A stretch of 64,000 nt of DNA, from contig NC_045141.1 in assembly GCF_008831285.2 (NCBI RefSeq), positions 23,094,742 through 23,158,741 of the forward strand, in the 5' to 3' direction. A program made the position numbers and the translations under genes. This stretch comes from Nymphaea colorata (lineage: Eukaryota > Streptophyta > Magnoliopsida > Nymphaeales > Nymphaeaceae). Of the stretch, positions 48,424-62,021 are shown one piece after another. The notes beneath the pieces were generated by a model. That model did no database searches, was not told the origin of the DNA, and was given only the letters and a program-made list of their open reading frames with translations. The stretch's first letter is position 1. Every line of letters starts with the position of its first letter.

Positions 48424-51400
48424 GTAAGCGATTCCCTCCCCCCTTCTCTCTTTCTCTTTCCGTTCTCCTTGGTTTCTCCATCGTAGATGAGAAGATCATC
48501 TGACCTTGGAGAAATGCATCCCTTTTCAGTGGACGGATTGCGGTTTTAAGTTTTCGATTCGTCCGTTGTCTTACAATTTTCTTGGAAACTACTGGTGGGA
48601 TTGTCTTCGATATTATCCTCGTGATTTTTGCTTCTTGTTATATTTTTTCGTTGCTTGCTAGTTGTTTTGCACGACTTCTATTGTATATGTTGTCTGTATA
48701 TGAATATTTGGTATTGTGCTATTAGTACATGAAGTTACATTCATAGTTCATATCGTTATCGGTTCCCTTTCCGCCGTATATAGGGTTTGGGATCTGCAGG
48801 TATCTGTTTTTTTGGGATTACTGTTAGAAAATTGTTGTTTGCTGGAGAAATGGTGAGGATGAATATACTCCATCGTATGGTTTGATTATAATGGACAGTC
48901 AGTAATGATTGATATATCTGAATGAAGTGTTGATATATCACTACGTAAACCTGTAATTGAATAATTTTAACTAAAAGTAAACCTGTAAAACGTCGTCGCG
49001 TTTCTGAAATTATAACCGGGGGCAACCTCGATGACAAAGCAGTGCACCGGGCTCAAGCAGACGGCCCACATCCGGTTCAAATCGGACGGACATCGTTCAT
49101 CTAAAACCAAAACCCTGAAAAACCTAATAAAGCGTCGCGGGCGTCCGCCTCTTCCCCTCCGTTCAGGCACAGGAAGAGGCGGGGAGGTCTAGGCTTTCTG
49201 AGCTGACGATGGGTAAGCTCTCTGTCTCTCTGTCTCTCTCTCACACACATGGACGAGAATTGTCTCGATACCGTCCTTGTCTTCTTCATCGTGTTTGAGG
49301 ACTTCTCATTTTGGAGAAATGCAATTCCTTGCTAGTCAATTATGATGGTTTTTTATGCGTTTGTTCTGTTTACTGACCGTCGTTCAGGGGGTGGGATGGG
49401 TGGCGGGAATGCTTGTGAAGTGTCTTCACCGAAGTCTGTTGTAGTTTCTGCTGCCTACCTTACCTCCTCTTTGATAAAGGTTTCCCACCATTTGTCTTGC
49501 ATTCTCTTTTGTGATTGGTGGCCGTGGCGTTTCTTTCCTACTGTATCGATGCGTGATCTTACGATATGAGCTTGGGTTTGTGGTTCCATTGACCGCCGTA
49601 GTTTTCTGTGGGTTTGATGCATATTACCTTTTTATTTTCGGCTACATATGCTTGTTTTTAATGTGTTATTAGATTAAGATTTGGTTTTCTTTGTTCCCAT
49701 GTGTAGAATTTCGTGGCAGTTTTGACTTGAAGTGTCATGCTTATTTGATTTTGATTTTTCATTTTATGATTTCCGTAAGACTGCTGTTGTTTGGCCAAGT
49801 AGCGATCTTTGAAAGCTGAGACGTGCACTGATATTCTAAATAGATGAAACAGCTGATTTGTCTTCTCTTTGTGGTTTTGTTGCTTTTAGATTATTTGTCC
49901 TTGTCCTGCTGTGCCGCTTGGGAACTCTTCAATGAGTTCTTAGTGATACATCTGCTGATTGTTCGATCTGCTTTTGGTGGATATTGTAACTTTGCATTCT
50001 GTATATATTTTCTTTAATACTTGCTGTGTGTATGTGCACACTGACACAAACATGTGTCTACTTGAAGATGTTGTTGCATAAGAAGCCTCAATAGGTGAAG
50101 CACTGAAACCTAATCAAGGTTTACGTTCTGTCGTTTTGCCCTCAATGGTTGCTATTAGTCTCTCGGTCTCGTTATTAATGGTGGATGATGTTATGTTATA
50201 TTAAAACTACATTTTTGAAATTGAAAATAACTTGAATGAATTTAGGGTACCAATGCATTTTGAACTGGGTTGAGAACATTCTCATCATCTAACAAGTCGG
50301 GTCTCGTCTCCTTTTTCAATAATGGTTGAATTTTTTTTTGGTTGTCAAGAAGCAATGAGTAGGAATATATGTAGTCTTATAAGTATTATCTGACTGCACC
50401 AATCTATCTGTAGTTGTATTTGTTAGACAAAGGGTGAAGGATGAAATTTCAATTTTAATCTGCAAAATAATGAAATGACAGTTTCTACATTTGTTCAATT
50501 GGTTCTACCTTGGTCCGGACGGTAGGATCATTGGGTTTCAAGGAATGTAAACTCCATATTTATATATGAGGCTGAAGGGACAATAATATGTCATAGACTT
50601 GATTCAGGAGTTTAGTATCCTCATGATTCTGAAGTGACAATAATATGGCATTGACATAGATGATTCAGGAGTTCACTGTCCTCATTATTATGTTATGTTT
50701 AGGGGCTTACAAGTATGTCTCCGAGTTATGGAGGAAGAAGTAATCTGATGTCATGAGATTTTTGCAAAGGGTGAGGTGCTGGGAGTATCGCCAACAGCCT
50801 TCAATTATGCGATTAGGACATGAAGTTAGGTTCATAGTTCAAATCGTTATCGGTTCCCTTTCAACCTGTATATAGGGTTTGGGATCTGCAGGTATCGTTT
50901 GGGATTACTGTTAGAAAATTGTTGTTTGCTGGAGAAATGGTGAGGATGAATATATTTCATCGTATGGTTTGATTATAACAGATTGGAACGAAGTGTTGAT
51001 ATATCACTACTTAAACCTGTAAGTGAATAATTTTAACTAAAAGTAAAAATGCCGGGAAAAGATGCAAATGTTAAGAGGAAATAATGTTACATTGGTGTGG
51101 TATCCAAAACCATGCGTGGCTAGTCATATTGGATAATATGAGATCGGAGAAACAAAATGCAGACCGTAACATCAGCCTTCGATTATATTATTAGACTTTT
51201 AAATCCAATATAATGTCGAGAAAAATGTTATGTTATCACTCAACAGGCTGATCTGGTCTTTCGCATGGAGTTATCAAAATTTATTTAGATTTTAGAGTTT
51301 AGACTTGTTTCAAACATTTTTTTCTTTTAAACTGAAGAGATTGTTGTGTCAATGAAAAAAATGCCCAAATGATGCTCAATTGAGATGAAAGCTGAGACTT

Positions 51401-54400
51401 TACGGCAGTATTAGGTTATGTATGGCTGTTGATTTATATCCTCTTTTAAGTCCTAATCAGTAGGAAACTGTTTCTTGATATAACTGCTGATTGTTTGGTC
51501 TTTTGTTGGTGATGTACATTGGGGTGCTTGAGTGTGGATTTTGTATAATGTGCAGAGTGAACTTGGTCATGTTTTTAATTGGGCTGAATTCTGAGTCCAT
51601 TCTGATCTCTGATGAAATTTCTATCAACATGTGAATTGAGCTCCTTTTTCCAAGGATTCTTCCCAAGTAGTTACCAAGCAAAGAATGTTTGTGTTAAAAT
51701 TTTTAAAGAAGAAAATGATAGCAAGGATTTTGAGTATCCTAGACACTACCCAATTGTTTGATGGAAATGGGACACCGCCCCACCAAAAAAGATTGAGCAG
51801 GGGCTGAACTTCCTCTTAGTTTCTAAAGGAATAAAATGAAAATTTACAATCTATTAGACTCATTACGTATTCTACTTATGAACCTGTTTAGGAAATGAAT
51901 TACTTGACTTGTGGTATATTCAGGAACCTACAAGTATGTCATAGAATTGTGGAGGAAGAGTGCTGACAAGGCTCGCCATTTAGGCTACAAAGCCACACAG
52001 GTAATTTTCTTATTATTTACTGCTGTGCAGTTTCAACATTACTTTTTTCAGATGTTGCAGTATGAAAACCTGTTTGAAATTTAGTGTTTTTCCACTTAAT
52101 TTCTATATTGCACTTGTGATTCAGACTAGTATTACTACCTCTACTTTGTTTTATTGACTATTGCTCGTGAATTGTGATTGAGGCGGCATTTGGAAGGCCT
52201 TGTGATCATTGGATTTCCTTGAGCTTTTAGAAAGAAAAAAAAATGTCCTTTCGAAAGTTGAAGCTTCTTACAAGCCTGATCCTGTCATCACCAATCTCAG
52301 TTTTGATTCCCTGTTCATTTTTGTGAATGCCGATGCTGCCTGATTGAGCAAGCATTGTAAGAATTTGCCCATTTCTCTGCTGTTTCCTATCTTTTCTGAT
52401 TGAGGTTCTTGATTGCTCTGTATGTTAATAATTGGCAATGTTTCTATAGCTGCTGCTACTCTCTTGGGGACATTGATTTGTTTTTTAATGCATATTTCAT
52501 TTTGGATTTCTACCAGTGATTACAGAAAAAGAAAAGTTGAAAGGGGATGCAAAAAATATAATATTCATTTTCTAAAAAATTCTGCAGTATCTCTTAATCA
52601 TAGTCCCACATACTGAACTCAGTTATACATTGGCGAGCCAGAATTTCATACCAAATCTCAGAAAATGTAGGTAAAAAGTTTAAATATGAAAAAATTGCAA
52701 AACATACTTGATCAGTGGGCTATTATGCACTCTTTCAAAGATGGTTGCTTCGTTTCAAACCTCCTGTTTGTCTCTGCGCCTTACCTCCTTTATCTCCTTT
52801 ATCACTGGGCAATCATTTTGGGGCCTTAGCTGATGATATGTGCTGCTTCCCTCTTGATGATGAAGCTTATCCCTGTCTATGAGCGATAATAAAAAAAAAA
52901 TAATGAGAAGAAATAAGGAACACTGTTTCTATTATATAAGAAAGAAACCAGAAAGTAATAAGCAAGTTATGAAAACAGTTTACAAAAGGCTGTTACATTT
53001 TCCCTTTGATATTGTTTTAGGAAAATCTCACTTTGATATTGCGATATTTTCAAAATATCACTTATCTGTGGCACACTCTTAGCTTGACATTTCATTACCT
53101 TGAGGCTTTGCTAATTTATTATATTTCTGATTTAGTGGAATCAACTATTATTGTTTTGCTATTTCGTTGGTGAATAAATAGTAGTCGAGTTAATTTATAT
53201 TTCAATCTGCAAAAGCAAGTGTATTTTGCTCAGCATTGGCAACATATGGAAGGGAAGCAGAGTCAATTTCCAAGCATATCATACCAGTTTTAGTTTCATC
53301 TAGTCCCATAACAAATTAGAGCTCTCTATGCAACACCTTTTTTGTTTATTTGGTTTATGTCCTTGAAATGCATGCCTCACATGGCAATTTCTTTGTTCAC
53401 CTTTTTGAGTGTACAAACTTTGCATTATTGGACAGAAACAACTATAGTATCCAATTGTTTCTAGTCTGCATGTTTCTTGCTGGCTATATGTAGAGGTTTG
53501 TTTTCAGTTTGTCAAAGATTTTGTATATGATGTGAATGCAGTCAACTGTGTATTCTACTTAGAGATTTATGAAAATGTTAAATAACAGGATGGATGTGCT
53601 CTCTATTCTGGTGTCAGTTATGTTGGTAGTTTGGTCATAGAAAGCCACTGCCAGCTTTTGTCCAAGCTCTATGGGACAAAAAATTTTAATCATTGTGACG
53701 GCCTTGCCTTTTTTTGTTTTCCGTTTGTTCAAACTCTGAAAAAAGGTATTAATTCCTGTTTTCTTTTGTACGTTTTGTACCTATAAGCTTGAGTTTTTAC
53801 CTTCTTTGAGTCTACCAAACTTGGGTGCTTCCACAGGAATTAGGGAATCAGTGTCCATATTTATTACAGAAATGGTGATGTGGTTCCTTCTTTTGCAGGC
53901 TCATCCAGTTCCTTCATCTTTTGTGTTGAAGCAAGAGCATGGTGATGCTTGGTCTGCTGGTTCAAAGTCTCTAAGGGCATTGGCTTTTCTTGGTGCGGGA
54001 ATTTCAGGAATTCTAAGTTTTGCAAACTTGGCTACCGCTGATGAGGCAGAACATGGCTTGGAATGCCCAAGTTATCCTTGGCCCCACAAGGGGATACTTA
54101 GTTCCTATGACCATGCATCGTAAGAAGATGCTTAATCTTTGTATATTCTGTTATACCTTAGGAAAGAAAATGAAGAAACCTTTCTTGTTAAATATACAAT
54201 TTAAGTTTATCAAGGTCCATGCATTATCAATTTTCCGTAAGTGCAAGGTCATGCAATTTTGATGCTTGGAAATGCTTGGACATTTTTTTGCTTCCTGTTT
54301 CTTTAACTTGATGTTAGATAACTCTTCCTATCCATTTGCTTTTCAGGATATTTATTTGTAGGTTTAGCAGTCTTATGAATATGCTTGTAGAATATTTATG

Positions 54401-55813
54401 TTGCCTGTAACACACAAATGTAGGATTCGTCGAGGTCACCAAGTTTATCAGCAAGTTTGTGCATCCTGTCATTCAATGTCTCTGGTTTCATATCGCGACC
54501 TTGTTGGTGTGGCATATACTGAAGAGGAAACAAAGGCGATGGCGGCTGAGATTGAGGTTGTTGATGGTCCCAATGATGAAGGTGAAATGTTTACCCGACC
54601 TGGGAAGTTAAGTGATCGTTTCCCCCAGCCATATGCTAATGAACAAGCTGCAAGGTTTGCTAATGGTGGGGCCTATCCCCCAGATTTGAGTCTTATTACA
54701 AAGGTGCAATTCTCATTATGATGCTTGAAGAGCCTTCTGGGTTTTCCTTCAATCTCAAATCTCTCTTACTGTGTTACCTCTTCTCGTTTTCTTGGGTGTT
54801 GTGCAGGCTCGGCACAATGGTCAGAACTATGTTTTTGCCCTTCTCACTGGCTATCGTGAGCCACCAGCTGGCATATCGGTAACTAACTAACTCTCTTGCT
54901 CATAAGTTGTGTTGTTTATGCTTTTTCTATATTTTCCTTGGTGATGATATCTATAATGGAATTACAGATTCGAGAGGGGCTACATTACAATCCTTATTTC
55001 CCAGGTGGTGCCATAGCCATGCCACAAATGCTCATTGATGGTGCAGTTGAATATGAAGATGGTACACCTGCAACAGAAGCACAGGTAATATTATTTATGT
55101 TTTACCCAAATTTTCTAGTTTTCTGCTTTCCTGAGAGGAATATAGAATATTGAATGTTTCTTTGGTTGACATGTTGATCATGACTGTCAAATATGGCCGG
55201 CCTTGTTGCTGTCTACTGTAAAGAGAATTGTGTATGGAATTGATAGATGTTTCACTAGTAAGGGCCTTAATTGACCAAAAACTGCACTCTGTACTTTAAG
55301 CAATAATAAGATTAGCAGAATTAGCGGAGGTGGGATGTTTGATTCAGAACTTGGAATATGATAGAGAGAGAGAGGGAGAGAGAGAGAAAGAGTGAATGCA
55401 AATGTGTGAAATTGCATACTTCCATGTATAGTAGCTGCCATTTTCTATCTTAGCACTGCTCAGAGTATCTGCAATTGACATTTGAATGATGAATTCTGAA
55501 CACTAACTCAACGAGTGATTCTCAGATGGGGAAGGATGTGGTCACATTCTTAGCATGGGCAGCAGAGCCTGAGATGGAGGAGCGGAAACTGGTAAAGTTG
55601 TTTTGGCTTAGCAGTAATTTCGTTTGATTTTTATTATCTTTCATTTGCTTGATGGATGTGCAGCTTGATTTCTGGTTATGATATTTCTTCATGCAGATGG
55701 GTTTCAAGTGGATATTTGTTCTCTCGCTTGCTCTTCTTCAGGCTGGTTATTACCGCCGGCTAAGATGGTCTGTACTCAAGTCACGCAAGCTTATCGTCGA
55801 TGTTGTTAACTGA
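48420..55813 (+). CDS. CYC1: Cytochrome c1, mitochondrial, with RPL15-derived first exons
   Basis: Haem subunit of respiratory complex III (bc1), passing electrons from the Rieske centre to cytochrome c in the inner mitochondrial membrane. Certain exons: 53899-54119, 54424-54703, 54807-54878, 54968-55084, 55526-55591, 55697-55813. They encode the bipartite presequence's hydrophobic sorting part ([17 protein letters not shown]), [16 protein letters not shown], the CASCH haem site ([10 protein letters not shown]), the axial-Met region and the C-terminal anchor [20 protein letters not shown], ending DVVN. The usual first exon (MxGGG...LRRKL in relatives) is not found. The exons 48420-48423 (ATGG) and 51924-52000, both derived from RPL15, join in the exact phase, giving 954 nt, 317 aa, a normal length. 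The added N-terminus, starting [13 protein letters not shown], is basic and has few acids. Family call is near certain; the 5' end is inferred and needs transcript support. Confidence 0.85.
48726..48985 (+). repeat. Left copy of a direct repeat flanking the younger RPL15 fragment
   Basis: About 260 nt from CATGAAGTTACATTC through TAGAAAATTGTTGTTTGCTGG to TTTTAACTAAAAGTAAA. A close copy without some insertions lies at 50817-51047, immediately after the truncated RPL15 fragment. Confidence 0.9.
48990..50812 (+). pseudogene. RPL15: Truncated second copy of RPL15 (promoter, exon 1, intron 1, part of exon 2)
   Basis: This segment is closely similar to 58447-60225 over its whole length, including the promoter, leader, ATGG at 49209-49212, donor, the first intron and about two thirds of exon 2. 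Exon 2 begins at 50703 ([13 protein letters not shown]) and has a TAA at 50741-50743 where RPL15 has CAA for Gln. Similarity ends in the exon after QQPSI, replaced by the direct repeat at 50817. It cannot make eL15. Its promoter and ATGG exon look intact and could still drive transcripts spliced to 51924. Confidence 0.93.
50817..51047 (+). repeat. Right copy of the direct repeat flanking the younger RPL15 fragment
   Basis: Near-identical to 48726-48985 (ATCGTTATCGGTTCCCTTTC, TAGGGTTTGGGATCTGCAGG), with a short deletion near the middle-right. The arrangement repeat, RPL15 fragment, repeat indicates a duplication or unequal exchange event in the intron. Confidence 0.9.
51924..52000 (+). other. 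RPL15 exon 2 with 90-nt in-frame deletion, used as presequence exon
   Basis: Seventy-seven nt between TATATTCAG and GTAATT, the same phase and donor sequence as RPL15 exon 2 (60121-60287). It reads [11 protein letters not shown] then [14 protein letters not shown], against [11 protein letters not shown] and [13 protein letters not shown] in eL15. The 30 codons between are gone without a frameshift. RPL15 exons 3 and 4 are not found between here and cytochrome c1. Preserved frame, borders and lack of stops argue for selection. Confidence 0.72.
52001..53898 (+). other. Presumed intron between the RPL15-derived exon and cytochrome c1
   Basis: No RPL15 exon 3 or 4 and no typical cytochrome c1 presequence exon was recognised. 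The acceptor CCTTCTTTTGCAG at 53898 is strong. An in-frame ATG at 53872 lies just ahead of that acceptor and would give MVMWFLLLQ as a start if the intron were not used; this seems less likely. Confidence 0.5.
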
Positions 55814-58446
55814 TCTCATTCTTGGAGGATTCTTGAATATTTTCAATCGGCAATAATGTGCACCCTTGGTCTGGTAAAGCACACATTGCTACTGTTAATG
55901 TTATATCTCTGTTTTGCTGGCAACTTTTGCTACATTTGTGCAGTCTGCCTTCTGAAACTGTTAAAACCAGTATTCTAGAATGCCAATGGGCAGGATCCAG
56001 TTTTTCTATGGAATAATGTAGCTTATTTTCAATTTTTGTCTCCAAAAGAATAAAATTTATGAAGACAGGTCTTACCATATTTGCTGCTCTGCATACTGCC
56101 GTCTGGGTGCTTGAGATGATGCTGGATATAAAAACATTCCGCTTAGTTTTTTGTTTCTTTCGATAATTAGAGAATCATCCTTCGGGCAGTAAACCTGGCT
56201 TCTTTGGTTTAAACTGCTGCACCTTTGGTCAACTTCCCAACAGTGTAAAAATTTGAACTGAAGGCCCCATCTACCCGAGAACCTTTACCCAGACAAGCAC
56301 TACCTTCTGCCTCGCAAGGCCCCATCTACTTTGGTTATTGATTTAATGTCAATCCCAGTGTTTAACTGTTGATGCTGAAATTACCACCGAAGGTCCGAAT
56401 CGCGGTGGTTACTCAGCGAGTTATCCGACATCACATAACCTCTTAATTACGCATGTTATACAGGGTCTAATTTGTGGCGTCAAGGCTCTTTTGGCAACAG
56501 CAACAAGTGGTTTCACGAATCTGTTCTAAAAGTTGGGGCAAATTGGTGGAACATTGTAACAATGCTTTTTAACTTTTACTCACGTTTTGGAGTAGGTTCA
56601 TGGAACGGTAACAACAGTTGCCAAACAGACTGACCTTAAAACTCCCTCCTTTCTTTAGGGCCAGTGCTTTTGTTATTTGGCCTGCGGGCTGTGGTATGGA
56701 ATTCTTAAATATGTACGTATAAGAATCCTGTAAGCTCATGCCAGTTTCACGAAAGTTATTCGATAGTTTGAGCCAAGGCGGTGATCGTACTAGCGTGCTA
56801 TAAATTTCAGGGTCGGTTTTAGTTTCACTTGTTTTAAAACGAAATTGCACGTCAAAGTCCAGCAGCATCTCTAATTGAAATCACTTGTGAAGTGATCGTG
56901 TATAGCAAAAACCTCTTAACTTGTTGGAGGTCTCCAAATTGTAATATTTCAACTACTGAGCTTGCAGGTTGTCGTATTAAAGTGAATTTTATGTCTCCAC
57001 CGGCAGTACGTCTGGTTCATTTCTAAATTGCAGATTCAAGGCTAACAATACAAAACCAAGATCATGGCGTCAATGCTCATGCCGTTGAAAATTCTTCAAA
57101 TGAAAATGTTCTTGCGTGAAGATCATAGTCATGTTTAACCTTCGTTGGTTTTCACTCTTTCACGAGTCAAGCCAATGGATGTGTCAGCTGGGTTTGGTAA
57201 GGTACACTCAAAGAGCTTTACAACCGATTCTTTCTGTCAATGCAAAGTATTGGGTGTTGCTCTCGTGAATGGTTTATGACCATTTTGAAAACTGAGGTAT
57301 TCTCCAAATGATACGGTATGTAAGCGGCATACCCAAGTATTGAGCACTGGTGTAAATGAATTGGTCATGGTCTTATTTATGTTGGGCAGAGTTACCCCGA
57401 AAAAACCGAACTCGTCACCAGGGCCTAGAGCTGCTTCAAGACGAAATGAAACCGATGACCAAACTTTCACCAGTCCAACTAGTTATGCTATGCCCTTCAA
57501 GACATTGTATACTATTGATTGCCGGATTTCACAACTTTTTTGGGTGCAAGCTGGTATCAGCTACTATATACCATTTTTTCAGGTACTTTTTCAGATCAGA
57601 CCACCAGATTTAGTACAAGAATCAGATTCAATGCTCGAACCTAGGAGAGTGCTTTGTCAAAAACAGGGTTGAATCTAGGTCTGAGTCTCGCCACCTAAAA
57701 GAGGGTTGAATCTAGGGCAAAGTCCGGTACGTTGATGATGCATGTGCTTAAAGGGTGGTGGATTATAACATGCCTGTTTTAGGTTTATATTTGTCATGGT
57801 CAAAAAAAGTTTATAAATCTGAGTGTCGTTCTACTGGTGGTTAAGGTGAATTATAAGCGAGGGCTGCATGGTCACTCACGGTGACCGGTTTGTGGACGTC
57901 ATTGAGTTGAGAATCTTGAGATCCTTGGGGAACTTGAGACCGATCGAGGCGTTAACTTTACTGGAAAGGTAGATGGTTTTTACTAATGAATGGAAAATGA
58001 ATGTAGGTAGACAAACATGATTACGATTAGAAAGTAATCTTATATATCAAAACTAACATTAAAAGTAGGAAAAACATATAAGTTTAAATTATTGAACATT
58101 TCAAAAAGTATGAAATAAAAGGAAGCCTTAAAAATTCAAAAATATGAAAATCAATAACAGTGTAGAAGTTTCAATCAACTAAAGTTCATAATTAATAAAA
58201 ATGTGTTAAAAAAGTCGATTACAAATTGAGTTGATTTACCTAGTGCAACTCTTTCCGATAAATTCGATTCCAATCAGGCGGTGCTATTCAAATTTAAGAT
58301 ATCTCTGGTATATGCAAGAACTTATTATTTTTGTGCTCTTAAAAGTTTAAAATTTGAAGATGTCACGATGGGTTTCGTGTGGATTTCTGATGTAGTTACT
58401 GCCTAAGCTGTCCTGGGTTCGAGCTTTCTCAAAGAAAACTTATAAA
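55814..58446. other. Intergenic region, cytochrome c1 3' flank to RPL15 duplication border
   Basis: Includes the cytochrome c1 3' UTR. No gene recognised; open frames at 56569-56868 and 57237-57672 have no family features. Near 58390, CCTGGGTTCGAGCTTTC resembles a B box and lies about 45 nt before the point where similarity with the second RPL15 copy begins. Confidence 0.5.
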
Positions 58447-58669
58447 AAGTCATCGCGTTTCTGAAATTACAATTGAGTAAGGGGGCGATCTCGATAAGAA
58501 AGCACCGGGCTCAAGCAGACGGCCCAGATCCTCCGGGTCAAATCGGACGGACATCGTTCATCTAAACCCAAAACCCTGAAAAACCTAATAAAGCGTCGCG
58601 GGCGTCCGCCTCTTCCCCTCCGTTTAGGCACAGGAAGAGGCGGGGAGGTCTAGGGTTTCTGAGCCGACG

Positions 58670-62021
<3,352 letters not shown>

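Noticed and set aside
49342..49569. Frame containing [11 protein letters not shown], superficially like a cytochrome c1 start
   Set aside because: The same sequence is in intron 1 of RPL15 (near 58838), so it is duplicated intron DNA.
53806..53898. N-terminal extension of cytochrome c1 directly upstream of 53899
   Set aside because: The frame is open, but the stretch ends in a strong acceptor (CTTCTTTTGCAG) and the peptide is acid- and Trp-containing without presequence character; treated as intron.
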